Source: Halobacteriovoraceae bacterium
GTDB lineage: Bacteria > Bdellovibrionota > Bacteriovoracia > Bacteriovoracales > Bacteriovoracaceae
Length of the DNA stretch: 34,358 nucleotides
Assembly: GCA_002706205.1 (NCBI GenBank)
Contig: PAKC01000059.1
Coordinates: 1-34,358 of the forward strand
Direction of reading: 5' to 3'
In this document: positions 1 to 7,670 of the stretch, piece by piece
Layout of the letters: each line of letters begins with the position of its first letter
Numbering within the stretch: position 1 is the first letter of the stretch
The notes under the pieces: model-generated
What the model saw: the letters and a program-made list of their open reading frames with translations, nothing else
Databases searched by the model: none
Told to the model about the DNA's origin: nothing
Program-made: the position numbers and the translations under genes

Positions 1-72
1 ATCTAAGGCCATCGTTGATGTTGATGTTGTTAACAAACTAAAAAAAACTAGTCTTAATAATAAAGTTTTCAT
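1..72 (-). CDS. Partial exported protein, N-terminus only (runs off left edge)
   Basis: On the minus strand an AAAGGAG ribosome binding site sits five bases before an ATG at 72. It opens a frame that stays open to the window edge (24 codons). The translation begins MKTLLLRLVFFSLLTTSTST and continues MALD. This is a textbook Sec signal peptide: Lys/Arg n-region, hydrophobic core, and a small-residue cleavage site near TMA. The mature protein is outside the window, so its function cannot be stated. The gene is too short here for the ORF track. It lies in the same direction as the 310-6211 operon but is separated from it by a hairpin and about 200 bases, so it probably has its own promoter. Confidence 0.72.
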   Translation of the reverse strand, partial: MKTLLLRLVFFSLLTTSTSTMALD

Positions 73-183
73 AATGTCTCCTTTGTTGATACAAGATTAA
101 GACAATTCCATTATCGAAAACAGTTACTCTTAGATACTTTTTCTCCCTAGTTATAAGTACCTGATAACACATGGTTTTGTTCT

Positions 184-199
184 AGTAACAGAAGTTACT
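184..199. promoter_or_regulatory. Short palindrome upstream of the partial exported gene
   Basis: AGTAAC-AGAA-GTTACT is a perfect 6-4-6 inverted repeat, and the half-site AGTTACT recurs at 122-128. It lies in the 210-base gene-free stretch that must hold the promoter of the partial gene at 1-72. It could be an operator for a dimeric repressor. I could not fix a convincing -35/-10 pair beside it, so this is only a candidate. The rest of 73-282 holds nothing else I recognise. Confidence 0.25.
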
Positions 200-282
200 T
201 TATACTATAACCAAGGAAGAATTTATAAACCGGCTTACTAAATTGATGATAAAGAAAAATAGAATATGAACTAAAGACTAAT

Positions 283-301
283 GAAGGCCTTTCTGGCCTT
301 C
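283..301 (-). terminator. Hairpin at the end of the 6211-310 operon
   Basis: GAAGGCC-TTTCT-GGCCTTC is a perfect 7-bp stem with a 5-base loop, GC-rich against an AT-rich background. It starts nine bases after the stop codon of the 379-residue protein. The following minus-strand sequence is only moderately T-rich, so it may be a weak or factor-assisted terminator. Confidence 0.55.
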
Positions 302-309
302 CACAAAAA

Positions 310-1449
310 CTAACTCGTTTTCTTGTCTTCTAACTCTTTTATTTCACCCTCTATGGAATACTCTCCATCATGAAATACAATGCTATAGGGAAGTTTTTTT
401 CTGATTCTTACGAGAAGACTTTTAAACCTTCCCTCAAGAGAAAAATAGTCAATATCTTCACCATAGAGGTGTTTAATAATACTCATTTTATCTTTAGGAC
501 CAGAACTTAAAAAATCAACAAGTCGACTCTCCATTTTTCCAAGCTTAGGAGGTTTTTTATTTCGTTTTTCATCTATTCTTCGTTGTTCAAATGTTGGTGA
601 GAAATGAATGTTTGTCGCTGTTTTTTCTTGCCTATATTGAGAATTTTGTTTCTTTTGAATTTTTTCCTTAATCGTATAAGCGGAACTTTTCGCAAAATCA
701 TGCGAGCTTGTTGCTAGTTTTTCTAAAATAAGGAGTGCTGAACTAAATTTTTCGATATCGACTAATAGATCGGCCTTTTGGGCCAGGGCCAAATAGTATT
801 GTGTTGACTCCATTTCCACCTTTTCAAATCCCTTAATGGCCAAATCAATTCTCTCTAAGGCCATCAGTGTCGCTCCAGTCTTTTGATATTCAATCGATAA
901 ATTCAGATTTGCCAATGCTGCTAGCTTAACCGATTTATAGTCAGTAGCCTTTTGTAAAAGATAATGAAAATCAGCAAATTGTCTTTTATCAGGATAAAGA
1001 TTAGCTATTACACTAATGGCATTATGTAGGGCCATAAGACCTTTTTCAATACAGTTGTGTGCCATTAACAATTTATACGACTTAATATAAACTTTATTAG
1101 AGTCATAATATTTTTTTTCTAAATGAAGAGCATAACCAATAGAAAATAAAATTTCTCCCTTCCAAATATTATTATCATCAAACTTCTGTACCTCTCCAAC
1201 CCATCTCTTTATTTCTAATTTTTTATTTTTAAGCCCTGTGCGTATATTAGTTATTAGCTTTAGTTCATTCGAAAAGTTTTCTTTTTGAATATACAGATTG
1301 AGATCATTTAACTTTTTCGCATCTCCTTGTTTATAACTATACTTAACTTGGCAATATAGTTCAGACTCTCTAGATATTTCGGTATGACTTAAGTCAAATA
1401 ACTCACTCATACTTGCCTCAAAGATCTGTCTTAATTCATCTGTATTCAT
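310..1449 (-). CDS. Cytoplasmic helical-repeat protein with C-terminal winged-helix-like domain
   Basis: A 379-residue protein without signal peptide or membrane segment. Residues about 30-260 are helical and resemble degenerate tetratricopeptide repeats, with alternating hydrophobic and alanine-rich pairs such as 'ALANLNLSIEYQKTGATLMA'. A basic linker (about 270-300) leads to residues 305-372, whose pattern ('MESRLVDFLSSGPKDK', 'SLEGRFKSLLVRIRKKLP', then a short beta-hairpin around 'FHDGEYSI') looks like a winged helix-turn-helix. I infer a regulator that couples a protein-binding repeat to DNA binding, but no named family is assigned. It is the last gene of a minus-strand operon: its AGGGAC ribosome binding site overlaps the region just after the protease stop, a gap of 12 bases, so translation is probably coupled. 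It may report on or control the secreted proteins encoded upstream. Confidence 0.6.
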   Translation of the reverse strand: MNTDELRQIFEASMSELFDLSHTEISRESELYCQVKYSYKQGDAKKLNDLNLYIQKENFSNELKLITNIRTGLKNKKLEIKRWVGEVQKFDDNNIWKGEILFSIGYALHLEKKYYDSNKVYIKSYKLLMAHNCIEKGLMALHNAISVIANLYPDKRQFADFHYLLQKATDYKSVKLAALANLNLSIEYQKTGATLMALERIDLAIKGFEKVEMESTQYYLALAQKADLLVDIEKFSSALLILEKLATSSHDFAKSSAYTIKEKIQKKQNSQYRQEKTATNIHFSPTFEQRRIDEKRNKKPPKLGKMESRLVDFLSSGPKDKMSIIKHLYGEDIDYFSLEGRFKSLLVRIRKKLPYSIVFHDGEYSIEGEIKELEDKKTS

Positions 1450-1461
1450 TTTATAGTCCCT

Positions 1462-3573
1462 TTAGAACTCTATTGTTAATGGACTCTCTCCCAATACTCT
1501 TTGATATCTTGAATTTCGGCCCTGATAGTTATCTTCATAAACTGAGCTGATCTGCATTTTTATTTTCTTACTTTCATAGTCTTCTTTAAACACCTTCCAT
1601 ACATCCTCATCTGATAGATGTGCAGAGTTTTTGCTAAAAGAATCAATAAACACTGAACTTCCATCGGGATCAGCATTAACTCCCTGCTTTTTGATTTGAG
1701 CTGCATCCACAAAAAAGAGTTGCCTTAGATCAAGAAGATGAGTTACTTGATTTTTATCATTTTTAGCTCCAAACCAATATTGAAAGTTTTCCTGCCCCAA
1801 ATTATTTAAATCAAGTGAAATTTTAGAATCATTTAATCTAAGAATTATTTTATTAGATCCAGCTTCTTTAGTAAGAGCGAAACAATCTTGTCCAAAGTGA
1901 GAATCAAAGCAAATCGTTCGATTAATTCTATCTTCTTTAGTTTTACCCATTTTTTGATAAAAGAGTTCCTTTAAATTTAAATTTTCAATTGGTTCAAACT
2001 CAATACCTGTTTCACAAAAAAGATTTAAAAACTCGCTATTAGCAAAAACAGGAATTTTCCGTTCTCCCTTTTTCATCCAAAAGCCCAATGTTGGCTTACC
2101 TTCGTAGCTTAAACCAACGAGAGGTTTTGTGATTTTCGAAAGTTGCCCACTAAGTGTTATAATTTCTTCCCTCCTAAGCAGCTCGCTTGAAGAATTACAT
2201 GTGTTTGAGTAAAAAACGCTTCCAGATAAAGAATGATCAGAGCGAGATACATTGTCATCGGCTAATTCCCCATCATCAGCAAGCTCTCCGTCATCTGCCA
2301 ATTCGCCATCATCTGCAAGCTCTCCATTATCAGAAAACTCTGCTGAATTAGGACTTGATTCGGATAAAAGTGTTTGTTGTGACAAATATTCGGATAAAAA
2401 GCCATTGCCGACTTCACGATGAGTTACTCCAGTCTCTTCATTAAACTTATAATGAACTTTTTTTCCACGACAATTATTTAAGTTTGATATATCTTCTGCT
2501 CTAGCCTTTTCAATAAGATTATAGACATGACTTGGATGAACAGCACTCGATTCATTCACATATTGATTATGCCCTTTTAAGAGTCCTGTCATTTTAGGTC
2601 CACTTCTCGCAACAAGAACATTTTGTATAATCATTCCTCCACTATTACCGTGGGTAGAACGAGCATCAAACTTTATTTGTCGACCAATAAGACTTGACTC
2701 TGGGACTTGTCCAATATTATTACTACCTCTTAAGCCCCTTCTATAAGGTATAATCTGGTGACTCTGCTTGGGCGATAATAGAAAACTTGCACCTGCTGCA
2801 ACAATTGACTTTTGACCTTGCCTGCTACCTAGACTCATAGGTACGACTGGTAATCTAAAAACTCTCCCCCCCCAAGGTTCATACTCACAAACCTCTCCGG
2901 CTAAACAACTATAAGTACTTGGTAGAGTTCCACCAAAAAAGTCTATCGATGTAAAATCTCCCATTTTGGAGTATCGAGGATGTTCAATATGATGACCTGG
3001 TATAGCATTACTTATATGACCCAGTTTAATAATCCCCACGTCATTAAGATTATCTCTATAAATCTTTTTAGGATCGACCTTAGCTTTTAACAAACCATTT
3101 TCATAATAAACATTTGGATGCTTCAAGCTCTCAAGCTCTCGTTGTATTTCTTGTTTTATTAAATCTCTTTTTTCTTTTCTTTCAGCTACACTTAAATTTT
3201 TATATTTATGTTGCATATAAAAATTTAAAAATTCATCAACATCACCAATAATAACTTCTGGAGATTTAAAAGAACCAGTTAAACCATGTGCATTTGTTAC
3301 CAGTTGTAATTCACATTTTTCAATAACATTTCCCATGCAATTGTCTTTATTTTTATCACGAGGAACATACATCAATGTTCCATGTAAATAACTGGGACGA
3401 CTCGAATTAAAATTTAAAATTTTAGGTTGATAGGCCAGATAACCATGTGTCATTATTTCTTTAAACCACTTGCCATACTCAAAAGGAGCAGGATTACTTA
3501 GACTCTGTGCTTTGCCACAAAAACTGCATAAACAAGTTAAAAGAAAAAGAGTCTTATGAATGAGGTTATTCAT
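1462..3573 (-). CDS. Secreted trypsin-like (S1/chymotrypsin-fold) serine protease with acidic repeat
   Basis: 703 residues with a Sec signal peptide (about 1-23, ending KAQS). The catalytic triad of a chymotrypsin-fold protease can be read in order: His96 in 'LVTNAHGLTG', Asp178 in 'NDVGIIKLG', Ser311 in 'STHGNSGGMI'. The long spacing (about 80 and 133 residues) reflects a charged helical insertion after His96. The C-terminal half (about 380-703) is not a recognisable domain. Residues 415-440 are four tandem copies of D(D/N)GELA, an acidic repeat that may bind Ca2+ or act as a linker. Codons 235-236 lie in a run of eight G residues, unusual in this AT-rich DNA; a one-base slip would truncate the protein before Ser311. 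It lies 42-136 bases after the lipoprotein gene (depending on the frameshift) and 12 before the regulator-like gene. The substrate is unknown. A pseudo-enzyme is unlikely because the triad is intact. Confidence 0.75.
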   Translation of the reverse strand: MNNLIHKTLFLLTCLCSFCGKAQSLSNPAPFEYGKWFKEIMTHGYLAYQPKILNFNSSRPSYLHGTLMYVPRDKNKDNCMGNVIEKCELQLVTNAHGLTGSFKSPEVIIGDVDEFLNFYMQHKYKNLSVAERKEKRDLIKQEIQRELESLKHPNVYYENGLLKAKVDPKKIYRDNLNDVGIIKLGHISNAIPGHHIEHPRYSKMGDFTSIDFFGGTLPSTYSCLAGEVCEYEPWGGRVFRLPVVPMSLGSRQGQKSIVAAGASFLLSPKQSHQIIPYRRGLRGSNNIGQVPESSLIGRQIKFDARSTHGNSGGMIIQNVLVARSGPKMTGLLKGHNQYVNESSAVHPSHVYNLIEKARAEDISNLNNCRGKKVHYKFNEETGVTHREVGNGFLSEYLSQQTLLSESSPNSAEFSDNGELADDGELADDGELADDGELADDNVSRSDHSLSGSVFYSNTCNSSSELLRREEIITLSGQLSKITKPLVGLSYEGKPTLGFWMKKGERKIPVFANSEFLNLFCETGIEFEPIENLNLKELFYQKMGKTKEDRINRTICFDSHFGQDCFALTKEAGSNKIILRLNDSKISLDLNNLGQENFQYWFGAKNDKNQVTHLLDLRQLFFVDAAQIKKQGVNADPDGSSVFIDSFSKNSAHLSDEDVWKVFKEDYESKKIKMQISSVYEDNYQGRNSRYQRVLGESPLTIEF
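2254..2331 (-). repeat. 18-bp coding tandem repeat (D-D/N-G-E-L-A)x4, alternating in two DNA variants
   Basis: Four 18-bp units encode DNGELA and three DDGELA, followed by DD. At the DNA level the units alternate between a GCAAGCTCTCC form and a GCCAATTCGCC-like form, giving an A-B-A-B order. This suggests duplication of a 36-bp dimer, with variation mostly at synonymous positions. Such in-frame units can expand and contract without breaking the protease gene. Confidence 0.85.
2866..2873 (-). repeat. G8 homopolymer inside the protease gene (candidate contingency tract)
   Basis: Eight consecutive C on the plus strand (G on the coding strand) encode the Gly-Gly of 'EPWGGRVF'. I noticed no longer C/G run in the window. 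Tracts of this length can slip, and a one-base change would shift the frame upstream of the catalytic serine. Whether it actually varies is not visible from one sequence. Confidence 0.6.
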
Positions 3574-3615
3574 AATTTCTTATCGGAAGGTTTGGGTATT
3601 TTCTTTACTGTATTT

Positions 3616-3721
3616 TTAAGGAGTTAAGCGCTCAACCTTTAATAATTTCGGATGGTTAGCCTGTGCTATTTTTAAAAGTCTCCATGAGTATTTTAGAGCA
3701 CTCCCTTCCTCACATCCCCCC
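3616..3721 (-). other. Out-of-frame C-terminal extension of the lipoprotein after a G6 tract
   Basis: The lipoprotein frame ends 'YKENGGM' and stops immediately after a run of six G (3716-3721). With one G fewer the frame continues as '...ENGGCEEGSALKYSWR' and on for about 20 more residues to a stop at 3616. The extension has ordinary codons and a protein-like composition. It adds a cysteine that could pair with that of the preceding 'ETCSF', and it shortens the gap to the protease gene from 136 to 42 bases. This points to a recent frameshift, a sequencing error in the homopolymer, or slippage/+1 frameshifting. Confidence 0.5.
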
Positions 3722-6211
3722 ATTTTCTTTATAGGCATACATGGAAACATTCGAAACGGTTCCATCGACAAAAGAACAAGTCTCCTCACTAAGACCTCCC
3801 TCTCCTTGGTACGCACCAATATTCGGATGATAGATACAAGCTTCATTGCTTTCACAAAGACCATTATCATTTCCTATATCATCAAAAAATATCTCGCTAG
3901 CATTTTTAAGAAATGTAAGTGGTGTTGAAGCTACCGAGTTTGTTAGAGTTTTATTACCATGAACAGCACTAGGACAAGTCATATTGGCCTGAAAAACTTC
4001 ATTTGCATTTAAGCCATCATCAGAGCGATTTAAAAAATACGTATCCATACTAGAAAGTCTAAAGTCCCAAATCCGACAATCACCAGAAGTACAAGAACCT
4101 TTATTATCCACACTTGGAAATGCTCCTCCATCTTTTCCTAAAGAGCGAAACCAGTTTTCAAAATTAAAAAAATCATTGTCTCCATCATAAGTTTGCAAAC
4201 CATTATTATCTTTGGTATTAGCACTATCTGTTATTGTCACTTTTCCCAAGATGGCAGATGTAATATCCTTATTGGTAATTAATGTCGCATCCGAACTCTG
4301 TCCCGTGTAAGTATTAGAAAGATGAGCTCCACTGTCTGTACAGCTTCCATTAATAATACCAGGACTTGTTCCGCCTATTAAAACACAATCATCAAGAACA
4401 GACGCCGTACCAGCATTATTTCCCACCGCCAAAAATCCAGTTAAGATTGAGTTATTTAAATAAAGACTAAGTCCCGCTGTTTGATTTTCAAACACAGCGA
4501 TATCAGAAAGAATATAATCTGTTGCAATTTGAGAATCATGAGTTTCAATTCCGTATTCGTTTCCTACACTGAGAATATTATGAACTAAATTTTTTGAGCT
4601 TGAGTTTCTTAAATATACTCCGGCATTTTGAGAATTAAAAACCGAGACGAAAGCTAAAATAGACTCATCAGCTGTTGTATTAAAAAAAATACCACGACCA
4701 ATAGAGCTATGTACTAAAACATTGGTGGCAATATTCTCTAAACCGGCCATATTAAAAGCCCCATGATAACCAACTCGAGCACCAACATGTGAACCTTTAA
4801 TTTTTGAAAGGACATGTTGTGAACCTTCAGGATCAAAGCCTATCGTGGAGGTCGTACTCGTTGCATTTGTAAAGGTAATATCATAAAAAAGAAAATGAGA
4901 GACCGTATTATCTGCAGTATAAAAAGAAGCTGCCCCGCCACCATTGGCCCGCATTTTTATATTAATAAAGCGATTGCTATGGGAGTTACCTAAGAAAAAA
5001 GAATCTCCCCCACTTCCAATATTAATATTTTTAATTTTTCTTAATGTTGAAAACGAAGTATTGTGAAAAGCAAAAAGAATAGTACTTGTGGCACCTTCGT
5101 TATCATAAAAGCCTTCTAACCATAAAAAGTTTTTGCCTGATCCAAATGCCATACATGACTTATCGGGTGAGGTCTGAGTCCCATCAGTTGAATTACATAT
5201 ACTCGTATGAACACTCTTATAAACACTAGAAGCTCCAAAAGTTATTAAAGCCGTTTTATCATCTAGGATTTCATATCCATAACCTGTATGGTCACCATCA
5301 ATTAAAAATATTCTTCCAATATCACTTGCATCATCACTAATAGTTTGAACGGCCAGACTGGAATTAGGAGCTTCTTGAATAGAATTATTCCACCATTTAC
5401 TCAAGCTACTTTCAACATAAAGGTCATCGTCTAAAAAAACTCTTAGTTTATTATCTTTAAACACATAAGAACCACCACCTCCATCATATTCAATCAGATC
5501 AGATAAGCCTAGGTGCAATTGTAACCCCAAGGAATAGATCACAACTTCATCATTACTCACAATACACTTCCACCGAAAAGCACTCAGCTGATCTGAAACG
5601 ACTAGACTTTCGCAGCTCTTTAGCCAAGGAATAGTAAAGATCTTTCTTTCTCCAGCATGAAGACAGCTTAAAAAACCTACATCACTACTTGGGTCACATG
5701 AAACATCAGTCTGTTCAAAGACCTCTTTTGTTTTATCAGACCATTTTACATAATCATTCCAGTTGGGGTGATTGGCAAACATAGGATCAACATTAAGGGC
5801 CGGGAAATTAACATTCACTTGAATAAGTTTAGCGTATTCTTTTCCTTGATAGGAAAAACTTATTTTAATTTCATAATTACCATTGGCGGCAGGAAGTGGT
5901 GCCCAATAAAAATAACCGCTAGCGCTAGAGAAATTAGCTGCAACCAAAGTAGAGCAGTCTTGACCACTAGAAACTTGAGAATCGATCACTTGATCAAATT
6001 CACAATCCCAGGACAAGTCTGAATTATCTTGATCGGAAAAAATAATTTCAAAATCAGGCTGTGAAGCATTGATATTATAACTAGTGGTTATATGTGATTC
6101 TATAACGGAATTCGGAGACAGCTTATTGACAGCACCTAATTGATACTCAATCTCTATTTCACTACTACAGCTTGCCAAAAACAAGATAAAAATGAACTGT
6201 ATCGCCGCCAA
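3710..6211 (-). CDS. Large outer-membrane or surface lipoprotein, probable right-handed beta-helix
   Basis: The track start (TTG at 6244) has no ribosome binding site. A TTG at 6211 lies seven bases after GGAGG, giving an 833-residue precursor beginning MAAIQFIFILFLASCSS, a lipoprotein signal with lipobox LASC. Residues about 15-140 look like an Ig-like or cadherin-like beta domain. The middle (about 330-640) is rich in short beta/turn repeats with regularly spaced Asn and small residues ('NSTADES'-like, 'LHNTSFSTLRKIKNINIG', 'HNILSVGNEYGIETHDS'), typical of right-handed parallel beta-helix proteins of the pectate-lyase/NosD type. No catalytic motif is identifiable, so it could be an adhesin, a polysaccharide-binding protein or an enzyme. 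It is first in an operon with the protease and the regulator-like gene. A G6 tract at the 3' end probably marks a frameshift (see 3616-3721). Confidence 0.65.
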   Translation of the reverse strand: MAAIQFIFILFLASCSSEIEIEYQLGAVNKLSPNSVIESHITTSYNINASQPDFEIIFSDQDNSDLSWDCEFDQVIDSQVSSGQDCSTLVAANFSSASGYFYWAPLPAANGNYEIKISFSYQGKEYAKLIQVNVNFPALNVDPMFANHPNWNDYVKWSDKTKEVFEQTDVSCDPSSDVGFLSCLHAGERKIFTIPWLKSCESLVVSDQLSAFRWKCIVSNDEVVIYSLGLQLHLGLSDLIEYDGGGGSYVFKDNKLRVFLDDDLYVESSLSKWWNNSIQEAPNSSLAVQTISDDASDIGRIFLIDGDHTGYGYEILDDKTALITFGASSVYKSVHTSICNSTDGTQTSPDKSCMAFGSGKNFLWLEGFYDNEGATSTILFAFHNTSFSTLRKIKNINIGSGGDSFFLGNSHSNRFINIKMRANGGGAASFYTADNTVSHFLFYDITFTNATSTTSTIGFDPEGSQHVLSKIKGSHVGARVGYHGAFNMAGLENIATNVLVHSSIGRGIFFNTTADESILAFVSVFNSQNAGVYLRNSSSKNLVHNILSVGNEYGIETHDSQIATDYILSDIAVFENQTAGLSLYLNNSILTGFLAVGNNAGTASVLDDCVLIGGTSPGIINGSCTDSGAHLSNTYTGQSSDATLITNKDITSAILGKVTITDSANTKDNNGLQTYDGDNDFFNFENWFRSLGKDGGAFPSVDNKGSCTSGDCRIWDFRLSSMDTYFLNRSDDGLNANEVFQANMTCPSAVHGNKTLTNSVASTPLTFLKNASEIFFDDIGNDNGLCESNEACIYHPNIGAYQGEGGLSEETCSFVDGTVSNVSMYAYKENGGM

Positions 6212-6315
6212 CGTACACCCTCCAGTCACATATGAGTTTAGCAAGACATAAGAAAAGAGGCAATAGTGAACGTAATAACAAGCACTTACCCAGTTAAAAT
6301 ATTAAAACTTTCTTT

Positions 6316-6336
6316 AAAAAAGCCAGTTTTATTGGC
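6316..6336 (-). terminator. Weak intrinsic terminator after the SDR gene
   Basis: On the minus strand GCCA-ATAAAAC-TGGC is followed directly by TTTTTT. The stem is only 4 bp, but the T-run is perfectly placed. It lies about 50 bases after the SDR stop and separates that gene from the downstream lipoprotein operon. Confidence 0.45.
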
Positions 6337-6385
6337 AGATAAGGCCAGGTTTTAAAAACTTAGTTAGCCTTTTAGCCATCTCATT

Positions 6386-7129
6386 TTAAGGTAAATATGC
6401 TCCCCCACATACAGGTATATAAGTTCCAGTAATATGAGAACTCTTTTGGCTCGCTAAAAATCCTACAATATTAGCGACGTCTTCTGGAATCGCAATTTTT
6501 TGAGTTGGAGTCATAGACCTAATATATTCTTTAAACTCATCAGGAGCTTGTTTTGTTGCATCTGTAAGAACAAGGCCAGGGGCAACAATATTAGATGTTA
6601 TTCCCAAAGCTCCAAGCTCTACTGCTAAATACTTATTGAGACTATCTAAAGCTCCTTTTGCCGTACCATGTGCGATAAATGTTGGGGCCGGACTTTCAGA
6701 CAAAGTACTAGAGATAAAGATCAATCTTCCGTAGTTTTTTTGCTGCATACTTTTAGCTGCAAATTTTGCAGTCATATAAGAAGCATGAACCTCGTCATTT
6801 AATTTTTGAGAAAACTCTTCCCATGTTTGTTCTAAAAAAGGTTTAGGTGTAAAGCTCATATTAGCATTTGAAACTAAAATATCGACACCACCAAAGTCTG
6901 CTTCAATTTTTCCAAACATAGCTTCTATCTGAGCATCAGCTCTTACATCTGCTTGAATAGCATAAGCTTCTCCCTTATTTTTTTTGATCTCATCAACCAA
7001 ATCCGCTGCCGCCTGAGAACTCTTAACATAGTTAATGAAAACTCTATCTCCATTTGCAGCTAACTCTTTAGCAATTGCGGCACCAATGCCCCTTGCTCCC
7101 CCTGTAATAAGTGCGTTTTTTTGTGTCAT
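6386..7129 (-). CDS. SoxR-controlled SDR-family oxidoreductase with His in the catalytic Tyr position
   Basis: Classical short-chain dehydrogenase/reductase, 247 residues from the ATG at 7129, which has GGAG seven bases upstream; the track start adds eight spurious residues. Residues 9-16 form the Rossmann motif 'TGGARGIG'. 'NAN' (88-90) replaces the usual NAG, and Ser141 is at the catalytic serine spacing. The expected YxxxK is HGTAK: His154 stands where the proton-donating Tyr should be, with Lys158 kept. 'APGLVLTDAT' and 'GTYIPVCGGAYLP' follow the family pattern near the C-terminus. I infer NAD(P)H binding, but the chemistry may differ from an ordinary ketoreductase. The gene is divergent from soxR and its promoter carries the SoxR operator, so it is expected to be induced by redox-cycling compounds. 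A quinone or electrophile-detoxifying role is plausible but unproven. Confidence 0.88.
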   Translation of the reverse strand: MTQKNALITGGARGIGAAIAKELAANGDRVFINYVKSSQAAADLVDEIKKNKGEAYAIQADVRADAQIEAMFGKIEADFGGVDILVSNANMSFTPKPFLEQTWEEFSQKLNDEVHASYMTAKFAAKSMQQKNYGRLIFISSTLSESPAPTFIAHGTAKGALDSLNKYLAVELGALGITSNIVAPGLVLTDATKQAPDEFKEYIRSMTPTQKIAIPEDVANIVGFLASQKSSHITGTYIPVCGGAYLP

Positions 7130-7178
7130 TTTTATACTCCAATTAAAGTGCATTGTTATTATCCTAAAAATAAGTTAA

Positions 7179-7209
7179 AGTATAAAACCTCAAGTTAACT
7201 TGAGGTCAA
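7179..7209 (-). promoter_or_regulatory. SoxR-type promoter of the SDR gene (19-bp spacer)
   Basis: On the minus strand TTGACC (7204-7209) and TATACT (7179-7184) are separated by exactly 19 bp. MerR-family activators, including SoxR, act on promoters with this over-long spacer, twisting the DNA to align -35 and -10. The SoxR palindrome occupies the spacer and overlaps the -35. Transcription runs toward the SDR gene. Confidence 0.85.
7188..7205. promoter_or_regulatory. SoxR operator (soxbox)
   Basis: CCTCAAGTTAACTTGAGG is a perfect 18-bp palindrome. To my knowledge it is identical to the SoxR site in the enterobacterial soxS promoter. It lies between the divergent soxR and SDR genes, only 12 bases before the soxR ATG, so SoxR probably also represses or tunes its own gene. 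Confidence 0.92.
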
Positions 7210-7217
7210 GGGAAAAG

Positions 7218-7670
7218 ATGAAAAAAACTGACCTTAAAAAAGAATTTCTTTCAGTAGGTGAACTGGCGACAAGAAGTGGTGTCGCCATTTCCGCCATTCA
7301 CTATTACGAATCAAAACAACTTTTGCGATCTTTTAGAAACCAAGGGAATCAAAGGCGATTTCACAGAAGAGAACTCAGAGTTTTAAGTTATATAAAAGTC
7401 GCACAAAAAATTGGACTAAGTCTTGATGAAATTAAACAAGCCTTTAAAACAATTGAAAATAAAAAACGTCCCAATACTGATGATTGGAAAAAGCTAGGAA
7501 AAAACTGGGAGAAAATCCTCACAAAAAAACTTGAAATTATTCAAGAAATGCAATCCCAATTAGATAAGTGTATCGGCTGTGGCTGTCTTTCTCTAAAAGA
7601 CTGCCCTCTTAGAAACCCAAACGATATCCTTTCAAAAAAAGGAAGTGGAGCTCATTTATTAAACTCATAA
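7218..7670 (+). CDS. soxR: Redox-sensing MerR-family regulator SoxR
   Basis: 150 residues from the ATG at 7218 (AAGGG seven to eight bases upstream); the track's TTG start lies inside the operator and is not credible. The N-terminal MerR helix-turn-helix is 'LSVGELATRSGVAISAIHYY', followed by the wing and a dimerisation helix (about 75-115). The C-terminus carries the [2Fe-2S] ligand set CxxCxCxxxxxC in 'CIGCGCLSLKDCPLRNP' and the 'GSGAHLL' tail typical of SoxR. Oxidation or nitrosylation of the cluster activates target promoters. There is no soxS nearby. As in most non-enteric bacteria, SoxR seems to control its targets directly, here the divergent SDR gene. The 3' end overlaps the convergent truncated gene by six bases. 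Confidence 0.95.
   Translation: MKKTDLKKEFLSVGELATRSGVAISAIHYYESKQLLRSFRNQGNQRRFHRRELRVLSYIKVAQKIGLSLDEIKQAFKTIENKKRPNTDDWKKLGKNWEKILTKKLEIIQEMQSQLDKCIGCGCLSLKDCPLRNPNDILSKKGSGAHLLNS

Noticed and set aside
5768-6022. 84-residue plus-strand ORF
   Set aside because: Antisense to the lipoprotein gene, no ribosome binding site, no family pattern; a shadow frame.
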